Made by a program: the position numbers and the translations under genes. DNA of 64,000 nucleotides from Eremothecium cymbalariae DBVPG#7215. Lineage: Eukaryota; Ascomycota; Saccharomycetes; Saccharomycetales; Saccharomycetaceae. How positions within the stretch are numbered: the stretch's first letter is position 1; each line of letters starts with the position of its first letter. The notes under the pieces are model-generated. The model was not told the DNA's origin, searched no databases, and worked only from the letters and a program-made list of their open reading frames with translations. The stretch covers positions 744,001 through 808,000 of the forward strand of contig NC_016451.1 in NCBI RefSeq assembly GCF_000235365.1. The letters are read 5' to 3'. Shown piece after piece: positions 10,554 to 18,861 of this stretch.

Positions 10554-10584
10554 CGGGTAACGTAATTGTCTAAAAACCGGGTAA
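10554..10584 (-). promoter_or_regulatory. Two Reb1 sites in the ARC19/PRP40 divergent promoter
   Basis: CGGGTAA (reverse complement TTACCCG, the Reb1 core) occurs at 10554-10560 and again at 10578-10584, 24 bp apart and in the same orientation. Reb1 is a general regulatory factor that keeps nucleosomes off promoters. The pair sits between the two divergent starts at 10444 and 10713. Confidence 0.6.
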
Positions 10585-10712
10585 CCATCTGACATTATAA
10601 ACTGAAAAGTTGAGATGCTTCATTAAAATAAATACAATTCGTGATTTACCATGGTTTAGCGGGATATAGTAACAGGTATGGAGAAGTAACAGAACTGCTC
10701 GTAAGGGTACTA

Positions 10713-12440
10713 ATGACCGATTGGAAGGAAACTATTGACCCTGAGGGTCGAGTGTATTACTATAATTCTAAAGGGGAGACGACATGGCATAAGCCTAAAG
10801 AGATGGAGGTGGTTCTCGATGCAATACTGCTGAAGCAAGGCTGGAAAGTGGCCTCTACAGAGGACGGTAAAGTGTATTACTACAATAAAAATACCAATGA
10901 GAGTACGTGGGAACTTCCAGTAGTTAGAGAGGAGAAGAAGGATGAAGGTGGGGAGAAGAATGAAGAGGGGAAGGAGAAAAGGAAGGTTGAAAAGAACGAA
11001 GAGGCAGCTGAAAAGGAGGAAACGAATGCTCAAATTGATCTACTTTTGAACACGAAGGACAAATATAACAATCAATCGAAGGTATTAAACGTGAAGGTGG
11101 AGAATAGTCTTCAGGCGGCGGAGAAATTTTTTCTGCAGATGTTGAAAGATCATCAAGTGGATTCTACGTGGTCATTTAATGGGATTATCTCAGAGTTGAG
11201 TTGCAAGGATCCACGGTATTGGTGTGTTGATGACGATCCACTTTGGAAGCAGAGCATGTTTGAGAAATATTTGACTACTAGAACGCAGGATCAGTTGCTT
11301 AAGGAACATGCTGCAGTCAGTAAATTTAAGGACGCGTTTGTGAGTATGCTGAAAGGAAGAAAAGATATTTATTACTATACAAGGTGGCAGACTGCAAGAC
11401 GACTAATTGCAAATGAACCGATATACAAGCATTCGGTGGTAAGTGAAAAGATTAAGAAACAAACTTTTGAAGAGTATTTAGGACAGCTTCTGAATGATTA
11501 TAAATCTAGTCACGAAAAGACACGGGGGTTAGCACTACAAGAGTTAAGACAATATTTGCAGACGATTATAACCGATAAATCTTCCATTATCACTTGGGCA
11601 GAGTTAGAAAAACAGTACTTATTCACCAATTCAAGGTTTCTGGCCAACAAGCACTTTGAAGCTTTAGAGAAGGTAGATATCTTAAAAGAATACATTGATC
11701 TAGTGATTAAGTATACTTCTGATTATGATAAAGAAATAGAGCTGCTATCCCAGTCTAATTATACAGATGACAGAATTGCTCGAGACAACTTCAAGGAACT
11801 GTTACAAGAGCATAAGCCCAAAATTCGATGTACCACTAAATGGAACAATATATATCCAATAATCAAGAATGATCAAAGATTCCTAAATATGCTTGGTCGA
11901 AATGGTTCCAATGCGCTGGATTTGTTTCTTGATCAGGTGGATGAGCATAGGCTGACCATTAATGCACAATGTTCGATTGCCCAACAGATACTGATTGACG
12001 AGCAATTCCAGTGGGACGAAGAAGATCCGGTGGCGGAAAAACCTAGGCTCCTCGCTTTAATTAAAGACAAGGACCAGTTTAAGCAGGTTGATGAACTTGA
12101 TCTAAATATCATTGTTGATGAGCTCGCTAAGGCCCGTCAACAAAAACTTGAAGAAGAGCGCCAGCGCTTACAGAGACTAAAAGAACAAAGGAAACAGTAC
12201 TTTGCCCTAATGCTTCAGAGGGTGTTTCACCAACTCCAACAGTTACCCGCGACTTGGGAAGAAGCCAAAGAACACGTACGATCCTTCCCAGAGTACCAGG
12301 CTATGGAAGATGATGAAGCTACTATGAGTCAAGTTTTTATAGATGTTAGCAATGACTTCACATTGTTGCCTGCCGGAATCAGAACATCAAAAGGTACTAG
12401 GAAAAGACCTCTTGCTTCGACATTAGAGTTGGACTACTGA
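10713..12440 (+). CDS. PRP40: Prp40, U1 snRNP splicing factor with WW and FF domains
   Basis: 575 residues from the ATG at 10713 (S. cerevisiae Prp40, YKL012W, about 583). That start gives MTDWKETIDPEGRVYYYN, matching the family N-terminus; the open frame runs 24 codons further upstream without another ATG. Two WW domains are at 4-28 (W4, Y15-Y17, W25, P28) and 44-69 (W44, Y55-Y57, W66, P69). A charged Lys/Glu linker and a series of helical FF domains follow to the C-terminus. Prp40 bridges the 5' splice site (U1 snRNP) to the branch point through Msl5, whose partner Mud2 is also encoded in this window. Its 3' end faces SEC11, 53 bp away. Confidence 0.96.
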   Translation: MTDWKETIDPEGRVYYYNSKGETTWHKPKEMEVVLDAILLKQGWKVASTEDGKVYYYNKNTNESTWELPVVREEKKDEGGEKNEEGKEKRKVEKNEEAAEKEETNAQIDLLLNTKDKYNNQSKVLNVKVENSLQAAEKFFLQMLKDHQVDSTWSFNGIISELSCKDPRYWCVDDDPLWKQSMFEKYLTTRTQDQLLKEHAAVSKFKDAFVSMLKGRKDIYYYTRWQTARRLIANEPIYKHSVVSEKIKKQTFEEYLGQLLNDYKSSHEKTRGLALQELRQYLQTIITDKSSIITWAELEKQYLFTNSRFLANKHFEALEKVDILKEYIDLVIKYTSDYDKEIELLSQSNYTDDRIARDNFKELLQEHKPKIRCTTKWNNIYPIIKNDQRFLNMLGRNGSNALDLFLDQVDEHRLTINAQCSIAQQILIDEQFQWDEEDPVAEKPRLLALIKDKDQFKQVDELDLNIIVDELAKARQQKLEEERQRLQRLKEQRKQYFALMLQRVFHQLQQLPATWEEAKEHVRSFPEYQAMEDDEATMSQVFIDVSNDFTLLPAGIRTSKGTRKRPLASTLELDY

Positions 12441-12493
12441 TGTAATTCTAATATATATTATATAGAGGTTTTTAAAATCTTTCTGTATCTACA

Positions 12494-13000
12494 TCATTCA
12501 TTACTTAGCAGCGAACTAATTCCCAGTATCGCCATCAAAGCAAACTTTGCATACTTGTTCTCACTCACTAATATGGTGACGTAACCTAATTTGGGTAAAT
12601 ACCCCTTCACTGTACCAACTATATCCTTGTCTTTTTGTAAGTAAACCTGCCTTTTCGAATATAAGGAGATATCGTCTGCAACATTATTATCACCCTTGGT
12701 CAATAATAATTGTTTCCCGGTGGCCTCATTACGATGTTCACGCACTACCCTATGAACAATTGGAATGCTCTTGTCGTCTACTTCATATACAACAATGTCA
12801 CCAACCCTATTATATACGTTTCGATTCCACAGAAATAAGATATCACCTCTTTGGAATGCAGGTTCCATAGATCCAGATAATACCACGACAATTGGGGAGT
12901 GTGAATTTGTGAAAATGGATAGACCTTTCCAAAACATAAATGCACTAGCTAACATGAAACATAGATTCAAAAATTTCGTCAATTGTAGCCTTAAATTCAT
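12494..13000 (-). CDS. SEC11: Sec11, catalytic subunit of ER signal peptidase
   Basis: 168 residues (S. cerevisiae Sec11, YIR022W, 167). One N-terminal membrane anchor (about 10-30) is followed by the type-I signal-peptidase boxes: [12 protein letters not shown] with the catalytic Ser44, IVHRV with the catalytic His83, and the KGDNN box with Asp105 and Asp111. The Ser/His arrangement, rather than bacterial Ser/Lys, is the mark of the eukaryotic ER enzyme. It removes signal peptides in the ER lumen; likely clients encoded here include FET3, PSG1 and KAR5. Confidence 0.97.
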   Translation of the reverse strand: MNLRLQLTKFLNLCFMLASAFMFWKGLSIFTNSHSPIVVVLSGSMEPAFQRGDILFLWNRNVYNRVGDIVVYEVDDKSIPIVHRVVREHRNEATGKQLLLTKGDNNVADDISLYSKRQVYLQKDKDIVGTVKGYLPKLGYVTILVSENKYAKFALMAILGISSLLSNE

Positions 13001-13326
13001 TGTTTATCTTCGCTATAGCTCTCTCTTCAGCTTTATATTACATGTAAGGAAGGATAGTTTATCTTGTTTTAGGTCTCATGATCCGAATTAAATTAGTGTC
13101 TTTTTTTCCTTTGGTCGTGAAGGCAGATCACTGAATTTCTCCTCTGGGTAATGAAGAGAACATTGATGATGAAGTAATTCGTTGCTTACAAATGAATTAT
13201 ACATTCCAGTTAGTTGTACCATTGCTATATAAGAAGGGGGGTTTTGGTTGTAAGCTTGGGTTTCATTGAAGTTCTTCTACAGAACAATTGAGATTATATT
13301 TGTTTGTTAAAATAATCCTCAACAAC
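13001..13326. other. Divergent promoter region SEC11 / YMR090W-like
   Basis: 326 bp between divergent starts. A TATA-like CTATATAAG lies near 13225 for the rightward gene, followed by a G6 run. No other motif stands out. Confidence 0.5.
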
Positions 13327-14007
13327 ATGGCTAAGAAGATTGCTGTAATTGGTGCGAGAGGAGGCGTTGGACGGTTAATTATGAAGAAATTGGTTGAATC
13401 AGATGATTTTACTCCCTTTCCATTTGTTAGAAAAAGGGAGCAGCTTGAAGAACTGGAGAAAGAATGTGGTGTTAAAGGAACTTGTAAGAACATTGAAGAC
13501 TCTAGTGTGGAGGAAATTGCTGAGCTGATTAAGGGTTGTGATGCGCTAGTTTTCACTGCTGGTCAGGGAGGTAAAGGACCCGTGGAACGTATATTTAGTG
13601 TTGATTTGGATGGTGCTATAAAGGCAACCGAGGCGTGCGAGATGGCTGGAGTCAAGCAGCTCGTCATAGTTTCAGCATTGGGGACTGATAATAGGAAGTT
13701 GTGGGAGGAAACTGGCCTAAGGTATTATTTCATTGCAAAAAAGAGCGCTGATGTGAGCTTGGAGACTTCGACTCTAGACTACACCATTCTGCAGCCTGGA
13801 GCATTGTTATCGGGTGAGAAGGGTACCGGTCTGTATACTTTACCTGATGAAGTTGAAAGCAAGGCTGCTATCCATTACGCTGTTGAGAGGGAAGACGTTG
13901 CTGCTGCAATTTTTTACTCGTTGTCGCACCCTCAAGCTGTCAAGCGCAAGAGAATCCCACTGGTTAACGGGGACAGATCAATCTCGGAGCTCATTGCAGC
14001 ATTATAA
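13327..14007 (+). CDS. Putative NAD(P)-binding oxidoreductase, YMR090W family
   Basis: 226 residues from the ATG at 13327, matching the 227 residues of S. cerevisiae YMR090W. It is a small atypical short-chain dehydrogenase: a Rossmann nucleotide-binding loop (IAVIGARGGVGRL) at the N-terminus, the family block ERIFSVDLDGAIKATEACE, LVIVSALGTD, a YFIAKKSAD segment in the place of the SDR Tyr-x-x-x-Lys, and LDYTILQPG. The substrate is unknown. No targeting signal is visible, so it is probably cytosolic. It sits between SEC11 and CCE1, interrupting the YIR/YKL row with a YMR gene. Confidence 0.9.
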   Translation: MAKKIAVIGARGGVGRLIMKKLVESDDFTPFPFVRKREQLEELEKECGVKGTCKNIEDSSVEEIAELIKGCDALVFTAGQGGKGPVERIFSVDLDGAIKATEACEMAGVKQLVIVSALGTDNRKLWEETGLRYYFIAKKSADVSLETSTLDYTILQPGALLSGEKGTGLYTLPDEVESKAAIHYAVEREDVAAAIFYSLSHPQAVKRKRIPLVNGDRSISELIAAL

Positions 14008-14128
14008 TAACCATGTCACTTCGATTGGTTTTTTGCTAAGTTTGTTTTATAATTTAAGTCGTTTTCTCACAAACTAATGTAAGCTTATTATGAACAACCG
14101 TCCGTGATTTGGATTATGTAAACATCGG

Positions 14129-15298
14129 TTATATATCGACCGTTATACAACTTTCTGAAAAGCATTTTTGTCTATACTTAATAAATCCAGTGAAAATCTT
14201 GAACTCTTTTAGAGCATTAGGGCTTTCTTTGCTTGCTACATTAATAAAATTTACGATATCTTGATAATTTTTGGTCCAGTCAACCCAGGCCAAACCGTGC
14301 AACAAAGCATCAGATAAGTCATCATTCTTATTTTTAATAGATCCGGCTTTATATCGAATTGATTTTGTCTTCGTATCATCTAATCTACGTTCTTCATTAT
14401 CAATGATTTCCAATGCTTTACAGAGGTTTAGCTTCTCACGGTTTCCACTATAATTTTCAAACTTCGCACGTATATCATCAGAGAGAGCCAACTTGTGGAA
14501 CTGGGGCCCTTCGGGTACATACACTTGATCATATATTAGTGATCTCACTAGTGCAATCCTTAGTTTCTTAGAAAATGACAGTCCGCGCGTTTTCCCTTTG
14601 ACTTCCTCATGCTCTAGAACGTCTGAGTCATCTGAAGCAACTGAACCAAATTTCTCTTCTGACCCTTTCGTAATAGGAACCAGCGAGCACCAATAGTCTA
14701 CCATGGTCCTTGGATAGGAGGACTTCACAATATATTTTGATCCCTCTGTCACATTCCTGATCGCCAGCTTATTTAACAACCCTGCGTATAACATATGTTC
14801 AAGAATGTTAATCTTGAGGATAGGTTCTGCTATAGCACTAGACCCCATTGTTCGCGCTCTTTGCCTCTCGATGAAAAACGCATCTGAATTCTCTTGCGTA
14901 AGATGCTTCACTAATAAATTTACCAACTTCCCGGTGAACTCAGGTGAATTTGGTAGCGTACGAGAATATACCGGTGGTTTCATGTCTTTGTGTAGATCTG
15001 ATAGTTTGATCTTATTCCAATTAATAAGAACTGGTATATCAGAATCCTTCTTCCATTGAAAAGTACAGTAAGCAAAATTTGACGTACCCATATCAATGGC
15101 AGTGATATTCACAGCATTCTTACTGTTCCTTATATCACTTATGGATTTAAGCACTGGAATTTGCCTTTCAAGCCCAAGCCTTATATCACTCTTGTTACCG
15201 GAACAACTGGAACCTAGAGCCACAGCAAGCTTTTTCAGAGTTCTGGCATCAGTCAATGCAGTATATTGTTGTAGAGTCTTGGCTACAGCTCCTTTCAT
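14129..15298 (-). CDS. CCE1: Cce1, mitochondrial Holliday-junction resolvase
   Basis: 389 residues from the ATG at 15298 (S. cerevisiae Cce1, YKL011C, about 353). The N-terminus carries a SAP-like DNA-binding segment (about 16-45). The RNase-H-like nuclease fold begins at ITAIDMGTSNFAYC with the first metal-binding Asp69. It continues with FFIERQRARTMG (Glu144) and the closing acidic pair in KNDDLSDALLHGLAW near residue 340. These residues coordinate the metals that cleave four-way junctions. Cce1 resolves recombination intermediates of mitochondrial DNA. It is convergent with the YMR090W-type gene. Confidence 0.93.
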   Translation of the reverse strand: MKGAVAKTLQQYTALTDARTLKKLAVALGSSCSGNKSDIRLGLERQIPVLKSISDIRNSKNAVNITAIDMGTSNFAYCTFQWKKDSDIPVLINWNKIKLSDLHKDMKPPVYSRTLPNSPEFTGKLVNLLVKHLTQENSDAFFIERQRARTMGSSAIAEPILKINILEHMLYAGLLNKLAIRNVTEGSKYIVKSSYPRTMVDYWCSLVPITKGSEEKFGSVASDDSDVLEHEEVKGKTRGLSFSKKLRIALVRSLIYDQVYVPEGPQFHKLALSDDIRAKFENYSGNREKLNLCKALEIIDNEERRLDDTKTKSIRYKAGSIKNKNDDLSDALLHGLAWVDWTKNYQDIVNFINVASKESPNALKEFKIFTGFIKYRQKCFSESCITVDI

Positions 15299-16058
15299 CA
15301 AATTATAAATGTACTAGAGTCATCAGATATATTAATCCAACTAATAGCATCCCTCCTTTAACCATTAAGATCTAGCATAACATCAAAATGTTTTTGATTT
15401 TTTTCGTAATCCATTTTGACGGTAAAATATTTAAAAAGAAAAAATTGGTGACACAGACGCCACGATAATAAACGTACTATTAGGCAACGACTGTCAGTTA
15501 GAATTTAATAAGTAGTTTTTGTAGAATATATTTTGGAAGCCTTAGATATGGCAACCAGCATTTGACAGGAAAGATATCTACTTAATACATATATGTATAT
15601 GTATATGTATGTATGTACATATATATATATATACGCATATATAATTCTATATTGGTCAGTTATGCAACATAATGAGCAGTTTAATAATCCAAGTGTCAGT
15701 GTTCTTTTGTTACCATATAACACAAAAAATTTTAAAACCAATATGGTTGGACAAAAAGATCAATGATATAATTTTTTTTGATTCTATATTTGCACGTAGT
15801 TAATTTCGTCGTCTTTTGTAATTCTTTAGCGACAAAGACTCCTAATCAATGAACAATAGTTATTTTGGCATATTAGAGCTTTTTGATAATCATTTAATAT
15901 TTTGGAATTTTCTGGTGTGAGTTACTTTCAATATATTGTAGTTAATATTAGAAATATACTTCTTCTTTCGTTTCCCACCCGTTTAATATCCAAAATTTTT
16001 AATTCGCCAAGCTATAGACCGCCCACAAAAATAGAGGAACGACCATAGTTATCCCAGC
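15299..16058. other. Intergenic region CCE1 / unknown gene, with TATG microsatellite
   Basis: A 760-bp AT-rich region between divergent genes. At about 15587-15645 there is a mixed TATG/TATA simple repeat. I see no RNA gene or convincing ORF. It marks the left edge of the junction between the YKL011-type and YKL088-type blocks. Confidence 0.6.
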
Positions 16059-17126
16059 ATGGCAAGTACCATTAACACTAGTATTGTCAACAATACGATC
16101 AAGGATGCAACAGTTTCTCAAGGTTACTATAGTGTTTCTAGGGGGACTTTGCTAAGTCGTGATGCATACGCGGACAAAGATACAGTCAATAATGAGAACT
16201 CGCTGAACCAGGAAGAAAGCGAAGCGACAGTGGCCAATGTGAGGATTTCCAAGCATGGCCGCCATCGATTTAGAAGGTGGTTGAGCAAAATATACTACAG
16301 AGAAGATAATAAGGTACAAGATGATAAATTTGATGAGGATTTGGATCCAGATTTCGGTAATAACGTAGGGTCCAGTGCGATAGCGACAGCGGGGACGACA
16401 GCGGGAATGGATGACGGAGAATTCGACCTTGGCGTTAGTGCTAAAATAGGTGGTATAAGTAGTAGCAGTTTCCCGCATACAACCATAAAACTCGCCAAAC
16501 TCTCCCAATTATCCTCAGACACAGGCTCTGATACACAAGTAGATCAACCTACTACATTAGATTTGGAGGATTCTGGAAGCCTAAAATTAAGGCCTTCCAA
16601 AAAATTCCATACTTTAAAGGATTGGATTCACAAGACATTGAGAAGGAAACGCAACACGCTGCAAACAATTCATTATCAAAATGGAATGGTTATATCAGAT
16701 ATAAGTTTCGACTCTGAGAGGCAGTGTCCAAAGAAAACTCCAATTCCAAAGAGTTTGAGTCCATTCAGGAGTAAGAGTACCCCTCCAACCCCTGCTCTGG
16801 CCCTCGGAATTTCCTCATCGGCACAACCGGGCATCACTATGTCTGATACGGCGACAGAAATAGAATCAGAGTTTGAAGAATCAGATTCAGATACAGAAAG
16901 AGAAATCAAAGGACAACGCATACAGAGACTAATGGCACTGGATACACATCGAGTGCCTAGTCAAAGAACAAATATTGCTAGCTTCAATAGCATTGGTCAT
17001 CTTGGCGATATCGCCATTATGGATGATGAGGAAGAAGATGGCGACATGTACATTAAATTAAAGGATATTGGGCTCTCACCTACTAACGACTTTTACCGTG
17101 AACTATACGCAATCTGTAATATTTAA
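16059..17126 (+). CDS. Protein of unknown function, 355 residues
   Basis: I do not recognise this gene. It begins with an ATG at 16059 and encodes a Ser/Thr/Asp-rich, largely disordered protein without membrane segments or a signal peptide. Two short basic, amphipathic stretches stand out: RHRFRRWLSKIYYRE (about 69-83) and LKDWIHKTLRRKRNT (about 187-201). A Ser/Pro-rich part with SLSPFRSKSTPPTP follows, then an acidic run (EIESEFEESDSDTEREI) and a closing LKDIGLSPTNDFYRELYAI. Basic-aromatic patches flanked by SP/TP sites suggest a phosphorylated regulatory or membrane- or cortex-associated protein, but that is inference. It lies where the two syntenic blocks meet, so position gives no name. 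Confidence 0.7.
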   Translation: MASTINTSIVNNTIKDATVSQGYYSVSRGTLLSRDAYADKDTVNNENSLNQEESEATVANVRISKHGRHRFRRWLSKIYYREDNKVQDDKFDEDLDPDFGNNVGSSAIATAGTTAGMDDGEFDLGVSAKIGGISSSSFPHTTIKLAKLSQLSSDTGSDTQVDQPTTLDLEDSGSLKLRPSKKFHTLKDWIHKTLRRKRNTLQTIHYQNGMVISDISFDSERQCPKKTPIPKSLSPFRSKSTPPTPALALGISSSAQPGITMSDTATEIESEFEESDSDTEREIKGQRIQRLMALDTHRVPSQRTNIASFNSIGHLGDIAIMDDEEEDGDMYIKLKDIGLSPTNDFYRELYAICNI

Positions 17127-18576
17127 AAAACGTCCGCAAAAAGAATCAACCACATTTTTGTTCGGATGCTCCTTGCCCACAAACCCAACCCCATTCTAAT
17201 TACGAACTAGAATTTATAAATTCTTTTAGAACTTTTATGCTAATATTATAACAATATTAAGATGGGGAAGCATTTGTATTATTTTTATCCTGTATCTTTT
17301 TTCTCTATAAGCAGTGTAGTATAATGCCATCGTCAGCACCTAAGGGTCTCGACAGGTATTGAGCACATCGAAGTCGTCGAGAGCCAATCAGAATGTACTC
17401 TAGCACCTGCTGATCCTTAACTTTTTGCCTTGCACTAAACTACGGGCACTAAAAAACGATAGCATTTAAAAAGTGAAAACCACTTTCCTGCGCCAGCCAG
17501 CCAGCGCTGCAGCAATATTATCGCACCATTAACCAATCACCATATAAACTTGACGGAGAAAAATGCCATAATCTTACCTAAAAATTTACTAAACCCCTTG
17601 CAAACACTACCGCTGTACTCAAATATCGTCCTTACTCAGCCCTATCCCACTCCCCTTGACTTCCTGAACAACTCATTATTGCAATGCTGCCTATACGGAC
17701 CTGCTCTCGTTTCAATTCTTCGAATAATGATTACATTATCTCACTCAAAACTGCGCTGCCTTAATCCTAGCAGCCAAACATCAGAATATATCACTCTCTG
17801 TCCTTCTATGTACCAATTGCCTGCATGTACTGCATTATTTTTCTCAAAACATAACCTTAGCCTGCCATTTTTAAGTCTAAATCTATAATCATATCTTCCA
17901 TAAAGGCATTTGTCTACAAACTTTCCGTAAAAATATATACGAACATATAACTACTCCACTACTCTTCAAAGTACAATACCACAGCTTGTTACAGCACCAC
18001 ATACTCTTTGTACAACCGCTACTTTTTTGCAGCCTGTTAAACCGGAAAATATGTCTCTTGGCCTACGCAAAGACGTGCGTACTCACAGACATGCTCTACA
18101 TATTTTCTACACTCTCTTCAAACACTATATTCGCTACAAAAGAAAACTCTCATTCGAGTTCTTAGTGCAAATTCGCCTTCCTTAGCGACTCTAAATTCTC
18201 TTCTACGCTTATATTATCTGTAAATGACTGATTCTAACCAGCATATGCCGAATAATTGGATTCCTCAGGTTGGTTGTGGATTTAGTTTTTTCCCAACTTT
18301 TTTTCTTGTGATGGAAATAGCTTAATTCTCAGGTATTTGGAATAAAAAAGACAGAACCTTTAGTTAAAAGAAAAGCGAATATCAAAGAGAATACGAGTGC
18401 GAAGTTTCAGGAGAGGTGGGATATTGATTTTCAGGATAGCTAATAAGGTAGTGTATCAGATCAAAAGGAAATTATCTTTATAGGGTGTATTTTTTTTCTT
18501 GTAGAATAAAACGTTAAGAGGGTATAAAGCACGTTGAGAGGTTCTTCTGAATTCAAATAAAAGCTTTCATTCTACT
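17127..18576. other. Long non-coding region upstream of CAB3
   Basis: 1.45 kb, the longest gene-free stretch of the window. It contains an inverted-repeat block at 17333-17413 ending near a T5 run, and a strongly G-poor, C-rich stretch on the plus strand from about 17480 to 18240 (12 G against 41 C in 17581-17700). The only ORF of any size (17550-17888) lacks an ATG start and any recognisable feature. The region could be a long 5' leader or an unannotated non-coding RNA locus. Confidence 0.6.
17333..17426 (+). ncRNA. Candidate structured RNA element
   Basis: Nested inverted repeats: TCAGCA (17333-17338) with TGCTGA (17408-17413), and inside them GGGTCTCGAC (17344-17353) with GTCGAGAGCC (17376-17385; one mismatch). 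A T5 run follows at 17422-17426, like a Pol III terminator. I find no good A/B box, no C/D boxes and no clear H/ACA signature, so class and strand are unknown. It could equally be a DNA-level palindrome. Confidence 0.25.
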
Positions 18577-18861
18577 ATGGGAGAGACGACATCTGCGGAT
18601 ATTACGAAGAATTCTAATATTACAGGAGGAGGGGTGTTGAAGCATAGTAATCAGCCGATATCGATTTTGAATAACAGATCTACTAGTTGTTCCCTTGGGG
18701 GAAGGTTGAGAGTGGGGTTGGGACGATTCATCAAGGGCACGGGCAGCAGGGGGTTCATGGATGTGGGGTTGAGGAGTCTCGTGATGGGGGTGTTGGCGTC
18801 GCTGAGAAGAGGCCAGGAAGGGTTGTTTCTATGGAACGGTCGCTTGGGGCTTCGCCTGTGA
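18577..18861 (+). other. CAB3: Likely true N-terminus of CAB3, out of frame with the body
   Basis: An ATG at 18577 opens a frame starting MGETTSADITKNSN and containing QPISILNN, which resembles the PVSILTN segment near the start of S. cerevisiae Cab3. This frame ends at 18861 in unrelated sequence. The CAB3 body is in another frame that opens at 18687. Inserting one base between 18687 and 18861, for example in the G5 run near 18697-18701, would join them into about 600 residues (S. cerevisiae Cab3 about 571). Confidence 0.6.

Noticed and set aside
17081..17087. TACTAAC near the end of the unknown gene
   Set aside because: It is inside a continuous open frame (SPTNDF) with no donor or acceptor pair that would improve the gene.
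17550..17888. 112-codon plus-strand open frame between the unknown gene and CAB3
   Set aside because: No ATG at its start, no motif or resemblance to any protein I know, and composition explained by the G-poor stretch.
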